Shown: piece after piece, positions 19,701 through 31,320 of the stretch
How the letters are laid out: each line of letters opens with the position of its first letter
Position numbering within the stretch: position 1 is the first letter of the stretch
DNA from: Struthio camelus
Lineage: Eukaryota > Chordata > Aves > Struthioniformes > Struthionidae
Assembly (NCBI RefSeq): GCF_040807025.1
Contig: NC_090954.1
Span: 134,001 to 198,000 of the forward strand
Direction of reading: 5' to 3'
Length of the DNA stretch: 64,000 bases
Position numbers and translations under genes: made by a program
Notes under the pieces: model-generated
Database searches by the model: none
Told to the model about the DNA's origin: nothing
Seen by the model: the letters and a program-made list of their open reading frames with translations, nothing else

Positions 19701-22700
19701 AAGCTATGAAAGTTTATAGCATTAGAAGAATGATGAGAGTACACTAAAAATCTCACTGTTTAAGGACTAAGCATTCCATTATATCCACACACACCCCCCA
19801 ATCCACATACATTCCCCTCCCTATATGCCAGTCTACCTGCCCTGTCTCCTCCTACAGGAGGACTTATATCCCCCAACTGTCCAACCCCTCCAGTGACCCC
19901 ACACACACACTATACCCCACAATGTCAGCCATGCTGCACACTTCTGCCACCACTTAGCCTTCCCACTCCAATCTCATCTGACAGCCACCGTCCTTGAATT
20001 GGCCAAGTCACACTGCAGCACAGCGGTTCTTCAGTAGTATCAAACTTGGATCCACAGCACAATCCACCTATGGATCCAAAGCTACGTCACCAGTTCAGCA
20101 CAAGCCCCAAGGTCCCGGTCTCTCTGGCCCACCATATCTGTCCATATTCCTAATCATTAGCTGCACACAGATCTCACTCCCACCCCAATGCCCTACTGGT
20201 CCACCCAACGTTATTCCATCATCAAGACCCACCTCCAGCACACACCTCTGCATACTCCTTGTGTTCTCATTTTGGCCAACAGTCAAGCTTACCAATCTGC
20301 ACCCCCTCTCTGTGCCATTGATCCCTACATTGGTCTCTGCCCTGTTAAGCACAGTCAAATCTTTTGCTCTGCTTAGAAAACATGACCATCTTCCCTGAGC
20401 TACTTGGTCAAAAAAAATACACATGCAAAGCACCTTCAAAAATGCCCTGCTGTACAAAAAGGACTGCTGAAGTAGAGCACATCAGGAAGAGCATTGGTTT
20501 CTAATAAGGAAATAGTTTCCTACAGATACTGTATGCAACAATCAAACAAAAGTGACAGCCATCCCAACAGGGCACTTGCAACAAAAAGCCTTCTCATCAT
20601 GCAAATGGTGTCAGCATTAGAAGCTTATACCTCAGTGTTCTCTGGACTTCTATGGGAGCACGTGAAAGGATTATTTTTTTAATGCACAAATCAGGACATT
20701 CCAAATCCTGCTGTATTTGTCGGGACAGCCTGACAACTCTTTCTTTTCGGGTAAGAAAGCATCAGCCTGATGACAGGACAGCAGTTTGAGCACCCCACCC
20801 TATTCTCACTTACCTCCCTGTCCTCTCCCCCCTCAAAAATTGAACTTCATGAAGTGCCAATCCCCCTTCATCTGCCATCCCATCCTACTCCAATTTTCCT
20901 CTCTGGATCAGGATCACAGCCTGGAACAGAGCATTAGTAGCCATAGTAAATTCTCAGTATGCTCCAGACAGCTGTTCTACTTCTGGCTCCCCTTCTAGAA
21001 CCACATACTGGTCCAAAGAAGAAACACTAAAATTAAGAGGTGGCTGTAAGGTATGGTTGGCTATATTAGTTCCCATCTGTAATGTGCTGCTTGGGGACTA
21101 AGAAGCTATCACCTAAAGCACTTTCTATAACTGACAGCAGACCAAACAGTCAAGTGTCAAACGACACCAAAAACATCTTTACGGCACACATCACCTGAAT
21201 TCTTTAGATTCTAAAAAACACACACCCCACAAACACACACACCCACCACACAGGAATCGTTTTGTCTTTCCCAAAACTTTTTTGGTAAACAATGCATCCA
21301 TACTATACATTGTGCAGTAGGGTTCTGTGTCACAGTTAGGGCTTCCATGTACCATAGTACTACAAAACCATCGAAGCAAAGACCAGGGCTCTACACAGAG
21401 CTGTTATCACTTCAAGAGTTGCCCCTTCACAGACTGCTATCTGTGAAACATGCAGTAAAACAGCTTCCTGAAACTCGTTTTTTTCTTTAATCTTGCTATG
21501 CTGCTACTACAGCATGACCTGTTGTAACACCACAGGGAGCAATATTAGCTCCTTGGTTTGGACATCTTGTGACATGGCTCTAAAGCACCATGGCTGGTTT
21601 GGAGAGAACAAACAAAATTCTGTATAATAAAGTTTTGCTAGATTTTTTTACTATAACTCAAACTTTAATACACACAAATATACATTATTTTCATATTCAT
21701 AGACGATAACTCCCAATTGAAATTTGATTTAATGCAAAAAAAAGTCTGTTCTTTTTATTAATTTCCACCTGATAACAAAACTTTATAATTATATCTGAAA
21801 CTGTGGTTAATTTATATGTGCAGCACAACATGGAAAAAAGCTTCTGTGAATTCCTCAAGTTCTCTAATGCATGAGAAACACCACACTTAAAGCATAGGCT
21901 ACTAGATCTCAGTGCAAGAAAAGGAAAAGAAGCTGAAGGTTACCAATTCCCTTCTTTTTCCATCCAGTATGATTAAAATTCATAGCTTTCAGATAAAAAT
22001 CAAGACTCTGAACACAGTTTTTCTTCAAAATCAACCTGACTTAAAATTATTTAGCACTGTCTGTGTTTAGTGAGCACAGGCTTATATAGTTCACCACCTA
22101 GATATTCTGCCTGATGCAGACCTGGTTATTAACTTATTCATTGCAAGTGTTCAAATTATCTAGCAGAAGGAATCCAGAGAAATCCAAGGTAAATTCTGAA
22201 GTGGTATGGATGAAATTCATATCCTACAATGAGCGCAGCGCTATTTTCACTTTATAACAGAGTAAGTGATGTATAAGCTTCATGTATCGTCCTCCTCTTC
22301 CCCAGAGGAGATTCCATCATTAAGGATAAGCTCTCATTACCAGACACCTAAACCATCTGGCAAAATTACTGACAACTCAGGAAAGTGTAGCAGAGGTGGC
22401 ATGGTTATACAGTGTTTGAAGTTTGGAGTAATTTAAAACTTTTTTCCATGATTGCAGAAATGCTTTCTGCAATCGTAAGAAGTGTTATCTAATTCACATA
22501 CTCTATCTTTTTGAGTTGGCTCCTTTAAACTGCATTTAGAAATCTAGCTAAGGCTCACATTCTCACCTCTCAGGTATTGTATGGGAATTCGGCAGTTAAA
22601 TAGTTTTCCATTATGCTCCCAAATACATAGATACACCCAGGTCTGTTCTCAAGTATTCACTGATGCCAGAACACAACCTTTTTGATCCCACTTTCTTCCC

Positions 22701-25700
22701 ACTGGACTTCTTCCAGGTGTTGAAAAGACCTATAAAAAGGCAAGGTATTCCAAGAGGCATAGAGCAATTTTGACTCACAGATGCATCCAGGTGATGCACA
22801 CAAAACATGCAGGTGAAGGAGGATTAAGAGCACTTTTTATCCTACCCAATCTGGTGCACAGAGAGGGCTTAGTGTTTCTTTGTGCCTTCTCCAAATATTG
22901 GAAGCAGCTTGACTAATACTCCTTAAAAGCAGGATATAGAAGTGTGAAGTTTACACAGTGCCTTACAGTGCACTCTTCGCTCTTCCCTTCTGACTGTTGC
23001 CAACTGCCAGCAGGAATGAACCATGAAAAGCAGTGCCAAAAAGAAAAGTTATAAACTTCTATATTTAAGTCATGTTCTTTATGTTGTGCTTCAAAGATCT
23101 GCATTCTAGCACAAAAAAAGATGTATCCACACTTAAAGATGAGCTACTCTTCATTTCACTGAGGAATCTTGTAATGCAACAAAAGAGGAATATCTTGGCA
23201 AAGGTGCTGTCAGCAGCCTGGTGGGACATATGCTTAAGATGCCACAGGTGAAGGAAAGTACTGATAGAAGCACTGCAGCATCTTGCAACAGCTGAAGTCA
23301 CCCTCCATCTAGACGCCAAGGCTGGCATAAACAGCACACATAATGGCGTGCCTTTTTTTTTTTTTTTTAAAACATGGAGGTAGCATTTTGACAGATTCCC
23401 ACTTGTCTGTCATAGAATAAGCACTGCCCACAGCTACAGGTATCAGAAGGGGGACAATCTGGAAACACTACTTATAATGCTGAAGCCTTTGGCTCTTCTC
23501 CCAATTAACTGGTGATTTGCATTCATGTCAAATAACACATTATGGAAGTTGCGCCATCTTCCCAGGCTCCCAGAAGCCTTTTATTGTGAGAGTTGTTTTA
23601 ACCCAAATGCAAGTAGCAATAACCAGGGGGGCAGAACTGTCCACATGACTCCCTCACTGTGTTGCTTGGCCACAGCACATTTGATTAGCTTCTAATAGCT
23701 AATCAAACACATCACTACCCATCACCAAAAAAAAAAAACCACACATTAATTTAAATCTCAGTTCCTGAATCCATGGAATTATAAAAGCATACCCACCTTA
23801 ACCAGAACATAAAACAACTTTAATTCCTACAATTTCAGGGAGGACTTCAAATAGATCAAAAGCCTTAGTCTCGGATTCCAAATTAAAATAGAAGGAACTC
23901 AATTTGTGCAACTTTAAATGTCTCCTTCGAGCTTGACATGATTGTTTTCATGCTCAAGACTAGACATTGTTACAAGGAAATTTAAGGGTGATTAACATAG
24001 GCATTTCCAAACAAGAACAGTCAAGTTGTTTTTGTTTCTAAACATAAGGTGGCAGCACGGGGATACTAGTATCTGAAGCCTACTAGCAGCATCTTTGAAA
24101 AAGCTGAACAGCTCTTTTACAGGAACAAGAGAATGACCCTACCAGCTCTCCCTAAAGTTTAGAAGTTATCAGAAGTCTCTAAAGCCTACACAGCGGAACA
24201 GTTCTGAGCATAATTCTTTCATCTACACCACTCAACTATGACTGCCCACAAAAGCCATCATAAACTACCACCTTCCTAGAGGAAGGGCGCACAATCCCTG
24301 TCACTTTGTCCTGCCGCAGCAAAACGGGAAGACGTGCAGCATCAGCTTACCAGTCATTGCAATCAAGTAGCCAGACTTTCAAGCGCATGAACAGATGGCA
24401 TGGATTAGGGTGACTTTAACCTCTCCTCTGCTTAGAGTTATGAGAGTCCACCCTAGGAACGAGAAGAAAAGGGAGGGGGGAAGATATTTCTTTACACCTA
24501 GCATTCCTGCTTCAAAAAAACGACGCATGCTCCCTGCTTCTGAATGCTTGTCTCTTTCAGAGAGAGCTTATAAACCTCAACTTGCAAGAATAGTGTGAGT
24601 TTTGATATTTCTAATGGAATCTATATGCATTTACCCCTTGCCAAATTCTGTTTAAGCAAAAGAACATTCTGTATTAGATAAAGAAAGATTATAACAACAT
24701 GGCAAAATCTGCAGCTAGGAGGAGGAGACATTTGGTTCTAAATATCTCTAGCTTACTTCACTTACTTTGGGAAGAACTAGTTTTGCGACCAGCCCTCTCT
24801 CTTCTAGAGCTGATTTCTGTTTAGAAATTATATATAAACCAGTTCACCTTCTCTAATGAAGAAGGCCAAAACCTTAACTGTGCTGAAGAATTTCAGTTAT
24901 CATAGTTTGGTTATCTAAATGACTTCAATGCAGGACTGACAACTGTGCAATGGGGAAATAAATGATTATGACAACTCTCAGCATCATCCCCATCACCAGT
25001 ACCTGGCAGAGGGGTTCCCAATTTGTTGCACCAAGGGCAATTCAATTACTAGCCCCAGGGGCACAGGCAGAGCAGGGTTCCCAGGAAAAAAGTTATCTTG
25101 AGGCCAAGGAACATAGTGAGACTGTTCAAACAATGACACCTTCAATAACAACAAGCAGAGCTGGCAACCCTCGTGCTATGAAAGAGAGGAAAGTCCTGTG
25201 CTAAGAAAGCATCAGCCTGATGACAGAGCCTGATGATGCTGGGGCAGATACTCCCTAGAAAGAAGATGCCACTTGAGGGCAGGGATGCTGTTATAAGGCA
25301 GAGAGAGGTAAGCTATAGTGATGTGCAATGTGATTATCAGCAACATGACTACCTAGGATTATGACTTGCCAGCCAGGTGCAGAACAGAGGAGTTTGGGGA
25401 GAATTTTTGGAAATATTAGAGAAGAAATTACTTTTCATTTGTGTGGATACCAAGGACACAGGGGAAAAAAGTAGGGGGAGAGTTTTTGATAACAAAGCTT
25501 AAATTTAAATATGAAATTGAAGGCAAAGGCCTCCCTGACAGGTAGGGTTTGGGGGGGGGGGGGGGGTTTGTTTTTTTTTTTGTTTAAATGTTTCTACTAC
25601 CACATAGAGGACCAGGGATGCTGAGTGACCATGCACGGCTAACAAAAAAAAAAAAATGGTGCAAGGAAGGATTCTAAATCACTAGGAACTACAGAAATAT

Positions 25701-26400
25701 TTAAAATAGAAGGAAACTATAGAGGAGGCATGGCTTTCATCATAAGCCACATGCAATCAGTCTGCTGACATTTACAAGTTACAAAAAGAAAGAGATACAG
25801 GAGAGTAACCTAGCGTTACAGAAAAGCTAACAAGTGTGGAAAAAGGGCATAGTTTGGGGTGGTGCATACTGTAGAAATAAAGATACAAAGATCTTCGTAT
25901 TTTTCAAGTTGCAGGGAAAATATTTAAAGACATATGTAATCATACATTATCACCTATTAGGAAAAGCTAAAAGATCCAAAATAATTATTCTGATAAGGGG
26001 GAATTAAGATATCCCTCAAAAAGTGGAAGTTACACTCAGAGGCAGAAAACAGAAGTGGCCACAAACTGTCACTTTAAAGCACAATACCACAGGCCAGAAA
26101 AACAGTTCAAGGAAAACAATTTGTAGACAGCATGAGAACTGATGAGTATTTCCTCAGCCATGTGAGGAACTGGAAGACTATCAAAGAGTTTGTAAGGCCA
26201 ACTGACGGCCAAACCATGAGGGTACTGGAAGTGGATTTTTTTTGCAGGCATTTTACTTCAGGCAAACTTGGGAAAGATCCTGTGCCAAAAGCTTACTTTA
26301 CAGGAATTGCATCACAGAATATTTCAAACAGAAGCATCTGTAGGAAAGATTACAGAAAGGATTAAGCCAGCAAAATGAATAGCAACCAGTCATGAGACCA
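13761..26400. other. Gene-poor interval, no supported gene
   Basis: After a GC-rich shoulder to about 14.3 kb, the next 12 kb is AT-moderate DNA. Frames are short and scattered, and I found no splice-bounded conserved-looking exons. Simple sequences include a G run near 14947-14956, T17 followed by G13 at 18883-18912, a CA/AC-rich stretch near 19.79-19.91 kb, T runs near 23.35 kb, and G16 followed by T-rich DNA at 25551-25580. A 25-base word, TAAGAAAGCATCAGCCTGAT followed by GACAG, occurs at about 20752 and again at about 25202. Confidence 0.4.
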
Positions 26401-27600
26401 TATGGTATTCTTCCCCCTCCCGTCCCCCCCAATGCTCAACTCAAAGATGAAATAGCAGCTGTAATAGCTGCAGTGTTCTGCCGCAGTACCAGAGGACTGG
26501 AAGGTAGCATACATAACACCAATTTTTAAAAAGGTTTCCGAAAGCTTCAGGCATATAAATCCTTAACTCATTCCAGGCACACTGACAGAAGCTATTCTGA
26601 ATGTTAAAATTAGTGGGTGCATGAATAAATAGTAAATGCAGAGAAAGAGTCAGCACAGTTTTTGTAAAGGGAATTCATGCCTGACAAATCTTTTAGAATT
26701 ATTTGGAAGAATCAGTGAGAACATGGACATGAGAGATTCAGTTGATATACTGTATTTGGATTTCCAGAAGCTGTTCAGGACAGACTTTCAGCAAAGTTTC
26801 TTAATCTATGCTGCATGGGACAAGACGAAAGGTTCTGCCACAGAAAAGCAACTAGTCAAAAGACAGAAGTGGGATAAGTGGTTAGCTTTCACAGTCAGGA
26901 GAAATCACCTACAGACTCATGCAGAGATCTCTGCTTAGCCATGAGAAATTTACCATATTTACAGTGGTTTTGGAAAAGATAGTCTAATAGCAAGGTGACA
27001 GAGATTTCTGACAATATTTTGTTCTAGGAAGTTAAAAAAAGCCACCGTCAAGTTGCTACAGGGACTAACAATATTGTGGGAATAGACAATAAAGCTGCAG
27101 ATGAAGTTCAGTGTGGATAATGTATGTAACAAACATGCAGGCACAGGGATGGGGGAATAATGATCTGAATGACACATTGTATGATGGTATCTGAGAAACC
27201 TGTTACCACCCAAAAGAGATCTTGACATAAAAATGGGTTTTAAAGTCAGTTCATTGATCAAAATCCAAATAGAATGTTTGGAAGTACTTGGAAAAGAATA
27301 GAGAATATTTGGGGGGGGGGGGGGGGGGGACATAATTACACCACTATTAATCCAACTTGCTCCTTTATCCTGAATACACGGTAGGTAGTCGAGGCCTCTT
27401 ATCTCTCAGAGACCATAGAGCAGAACTACACGAGGTACGGAAGAGGATGATAAGGTGCAGAACACCTGCTGTACAAAATAGACTCTGCTTCTTCAACCAG
27501 AAAGAAGGGAAGAAGGGGAAAGAGTGATGGAGTTCTGTAGGCGTTACAGACATGGCATGGTTCACTGTCTTCTCCAATAGAAGACTTAAGAGGCATCAAA
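26400..27600 (+). mobile_element. Old CR1-like LINE relic (reverse transcriptase and 3' part)
   Basis: The plus strand around 26.64-26.77 kb reads, with frame breaks, as the LINE reverse-transcriptase segment containing KGNSCLTNLL and VDILYLDFQKLF, which are hallmark positions of CR1-type elements. Upstream at about 26.48-26.53 kb is the diverged PEDW-x-V/I-x-x-I-x-P-I-F-K-K region. Downstream, 27.04-27.58 kb matches the familiar remainder of such elements (AAGTTCAGTGTGGATAA, then AAAGAGATCTTG). Many indels and a 19-G run at 27311-27329 interrupt it. It is a fossil with no coding capacity. Confidence 0.6.
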
Positions 27601-29890
27601 TGAAATTAGGAAGTAGAATACAACTGCTAATTTAACCAGTTTAACTGGTTAAGCCAAAACTTACTTTTCTGCTGAATCCTGTGGATGCTAAAACTTTCTA
27701 TAGATTCAGAAATCATGCAGACAGTCACAGATGAAATATGCAAAGACACCAGCTCTGGCTAATTGTAATTATTAGTCACAGGTCACAGACACTGAAAACT
27801 AGGAGAACATTCCAGGACTACGTACTCATACTGTTCATATACTTTCTCAAGTATCCACTACCACCTCTGACAACATTTCAAACTGGACTCCTTTTGATTT
27901 AGTATGGTAATTTTCTTAACAAACATTGACAATATTTGTCTAAGTATGAACTTCTGTACTTTAATGTAGATATGCTTAAAAAAAAAGACCATTGTATGTT
28001 CATTTTATGGTTCTAGAAAGCCCTGGCATACTACAACCAAAGTTACAACTGGCAGCCTGGTTTTGCCCACAAAAGTCACACCTCCTCAAGGCAATTGATC
28101 AGCAAATGTGAGATGTGTGGACTGTTTCTGCCATTAAATTCAATGCCTATTATAGCTGCTTCCCAGTGCATTTAAATGCATCTTATAATATTCAAACTTA
28201 TTTATGTAAATAGAAGTTAAGAAGCGCCACTGAGTCCTTTAATCACCGGAACCTTCAGATAAAAATGCTGCTGCGGTAGATTCCTCAACTTTATGTCAGA
28301 TTACCAGCTATATACAAAGATCTTTCCAGCCCAGTTCTCAGACTAATTAAGAAAAAGCCTCTTAGATTGTTGTCCAAGAGCACTGTTGATGCTCTGTTCT
28401 AGGAAAATTTTTAAACAAGACTTACTCACTGAGGGTTCGTCTCTTCATTTCCATATGTTCCTGTGTATTTGCAGGTATTCCAAAGACTAACATAGCCAGA
28501 ACTGTTAAAAGTGGAAATAATTAAAGTTAAACTCATTCAGTCCAGTGCATTTGCTTTCCAGGATTTAGTCACGTTTCTTTCACTGCCATTTCAGCTTTAC
28601 AATTATTTTGAGGGATTCCCTGAGGCTACCAAGACTTTGCTGGCTATACATGCAGCCAGCAAACATGAAAGTATAATTCCAGTTCACCCTCTCAGCCCGT
28701 ACAGTGCCACAGGCCTGAACACTAGGAAGTTCAGTGACTTAGCATGCAGCCAGGCACAGTCAAGTAGACCACCTGAGGGCTACCCAGAGCTGTGCAGCAA
28801 TTTGGATCGACTTATTTTCATCATTGATGATGCAGCATGTTTTCAAGGGGTTCTAAAGCCATCCCCAGCCGAACTTTCCAGACTGAAGGATAGCCGCTGT
28901 CAAATAACGTTCAGTCTGCTTAAGTTGCAAGTTTTCCAGTTGCATCTCCACAAGAGGCTCAAAGTATCTATCACCTTTTAAAGCTCAAGCCAAGCTTTTC
29001 TCTCCCTATGCCTCCAACTCTGATGTTTGCAATTCTGTTTTAAATAATCAGCAGTTTGTTACAGGGGAACCCAGCTATCACAGTAGCCAGAACAGAACAA
29101 AAATCAGCTCATACTATTCAGGTCAGTCCTAGGGAGAGCATCTGGCTAACAAAACAACTGGTAGTGTTATTGTGCATCAATAAGTTGTGTGCAGAGATTG
29201 AAAGAGTAGTATGAAAAGCCTACAAGTCAAAAAGATAAACCTATATATTCTGGGGGAGGGGGAGGGAAAGGGGGAGTCTGAGAAGCACATTTTAATAATG
29301 CCTTTTATAATTAAGGAAGTTAAATGTGCATGATCAGAAAACTACTCGGTAACCATCCTTCCTTTTCATTATAGCAGTGCCAAAGAATGATCAGAAACTG
29401 GAGCCCACAGAGTGCTAGACACTATGTATACACATCAGCCTCCATTACATAGAAAATAGAGCTTCATTAAATGAAGTCAAGACCATAAATCACTAAAGGC
29501 TACCAGTCAGGCTTGAACTTTTAAACATAAAGACATTGTTTTCACTACAGCAGAACAGATAACCACTGAAAAGGTTGTTCTTCAGCTACAGATCAGATTT
29601 TATTCAAGTGTCTCAGAGCACTTTCAAGGCATGCAACCTTTCTTCTAGGTGTCGTTAGCACTTACTAGGATTACCTTCAGAAAATGCATACATTTAGACA
29701 CATTGGAGGTTTAGCTCAAGGATCACACACCTAAACCCTCTTCATTACCACCACACTAATTCTCAAAGACTGTACTAGGCCACAAATAGAAAAACGCTGA
29801 AAGAAACAGTCACTCATACAAAAAAGCTAACAAATACAGCCTTACTGCCCTTGTAAACAGTTTGCTTTACCAGGGGCCAAAAACATTCCT
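27601..29890. other. Intergenic DNA, no supported gene
   Basis: AT-moderate DNA. A 156-codon plus-strand frame at 28511-28981 has no recognisable domain, no clear promoter and no splice partners, so I do not call it. A G-rich stretch is at about 29251-29277. Confidence 0.4.
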
Positions 29891-30390
29891 CATGAGCCAA
29901 CCGCACCAACCTAGCCTCAGTCAAACTCGGCAGCAGTAAAGGGGTGCCAGGAGGCAGCTGAGACCCCCTCGATCTCCTGAGGGTCCCTGGCAGCCAGTTC
30001 TGAGTCTGCAAAGTTATGCTTCTCAGGGTTACTGGCGGTCGTCTTCAGGCCCACAGAATCAGCCCTCCACGGTCCAAACATGCATCAGTGAAAACCCCAG
30101 AAGAAAGGCTGGCCCACGATCACATACCTCTTTGGAGCAAAGTCTCTGCTTAGAGATGCCTGTTCTTCTTGATAAGCATGGTCTCTTCACCCATGGCCTA
30201 TTTACCAGGAGCCATTCACAGTAACAACAGAAACAGCACTAACACTTGTGTTCCATGGGTTTTAAATGGATCCTTTAGTAGCATTTCCAGAATATCTCGG
30301 AGCGCAATGCGACAGGTCACGTGGTACACCCTAAGAGAGTCCGAGTTCTTTAAGTTGGCAGACTTTTTAGCTCCTTTCGTCTGAAGCGAA
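29890..30390 (-). pseudogene. Coding-like minus-strand segments, possible exon or broken gene
   Basis: After a good acceptor (TTTCGCTTCAG before base 30380) the minus strand reads TKGAKKSANLKNSDSLRVYH, then continues to DILEMLLKDPF before a stop near 30210. Two further segments follow in other frames: one starts RDHAYQEEQASLSRDF and ends at VGQPFFWGF, and one contains NFADSELAARDPQEIEGV and ends SWHPFTAAEFD then stop at about 29898. The peptides look natural, and the frame changes suggest either a frameshifted retrocopy or several small exons. No parent gene was recognised. The CpG island at 30.40-31.32 kb lies just upstream on this strand. Confidence 0.25.
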
Positions 30391-30399
30391 ATGAAGAAT

Positions 30400-31320
30400 C
30401 AGTTTTCCTTCTAGAAGTGTCCTGAGGCCGAGCAGCGCAACTGAAGAGCGCACAGCCACCAGGCAAGCGCTGCCCGCGCCTCCCAGGCGGAGAGCGGCCT
30501 GCGGAGCAGCTCTGCAGAGGAAAAGCCTGGCGGGCCGGACACCGGCCGCCTGGGGGCTGCCCGGGCGGAGCGGCACCCCCTAGTCCGAGGGGCGCAGAGG
30601 AAGCAGCTCGTCCCTCTGCGGGAAACCGCGCCAGCCGCGGCAGCGCAGGCTGCCGCCACGCAGCGCTCCCGCAGCCTCTGGAGGCGCCGGGGCTGGCGGG
30701 GCGGGGCGGCGGCCCGGCCGGAGTGGAGCAGGCCCCGGCCCCGGGGCGCGGGAGCTCGGCCAAGCGCGGCCCCCCCGCAGCGGCCCCGGGCAGGCAGGAA
30801 GCGCCTTTTTTGGGTCTCGGAAGAGCCATAAAAGGCGCAAAGGAAATACCAAATATGGGCAGGCGCTTCCGCTCGGCCTTGGCCGCCGTGCAGCCACGTG
30901 ACGTGACGCGTCGCGGGGCGGGGCGGGGAGGGAGGCGGGGCGTCCCTGGCGGGGCGGGGCGGGGCGGGGCGGGGCGGGGCGGGGCGGGGCGGGGGGCGGC
31001 AGGCCTGGGCAGCGCGGCGGCGCAGTGGCCCGGGGAGCAGCTGGGCCGCCGCCAGCGGTGACGCGCGGCCTTTCCTGTCGCTAATGGTCGGATCTGGAGT
31101 TTGGCTTAGAGTCACGAACAGCTGCGGTGTAATTTCGCCAAACGGACCTTGGGCCGCCGAGCGGAAAGGCCGGAGGCCTCCGCTCCTGCCCGCTGCGCTC
31201 GCGTGTGCGGCGGCTCGGACGGCGGTGGCTCCCGGCCAGCGGCAGCCCCTGCCGCTTCCCTGGGAACAGCCTCCTTGAGGCGCCGCTCTAGCAGCCATCT
31301 CACCTTCTCGAAGGAAGTTT
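30400..31320. promoter_or_regulatory. CpG island with two CArG boxes, E-box/CRE cluster and GGGGC array
   Basis: About 900 bp of CpG-rich DNA, 2.6 kb beyond the EGR1 polyadenylation site. Perfect SRF sites CCATAAAAGG (30826-30835) and CCAAATATGG (30849-30858) are 23 bp apart, about two helical turns. CACGTG at 30895-30900 overlaps TGACGTGA (30899-30906), giving an E-box/CRE composite. Sp1-type GGGGCGGGG boxes follow. CCATAAAAGG could also act as a TATA-like element on the plus strand. A minus-strand donor GAGAAG/GTGAGA near 31.29 kb would suit a first exon reading leftward. Which transcript starts here is not clear. Confidence 0.6.
30951..30990 (+). repeat. GGGGC pentamer array
   Basis: Eight perfect head-to-tail GGGGC units, flanked by further GGGGCGGGG and GGGGGGC. 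It acts potentially as overlapping Sp1 boxes and has strong quadruplex potential. It lies in the CpG island downstream of the CArG pair. Confidence 0.9.

Noticed and set aside
28511-28981. 156-codon plus-strand frame
   Set aside because: No recognisable domain, no CpG or promoter signal, and no splice context.
30350-30829. 159-codon minus frame in the CpG island
   Set aside because: Pro/Ala/Gly/Arg-rich reading through GC-rich DNA; not in frame with the better coding-like segment that follows it.
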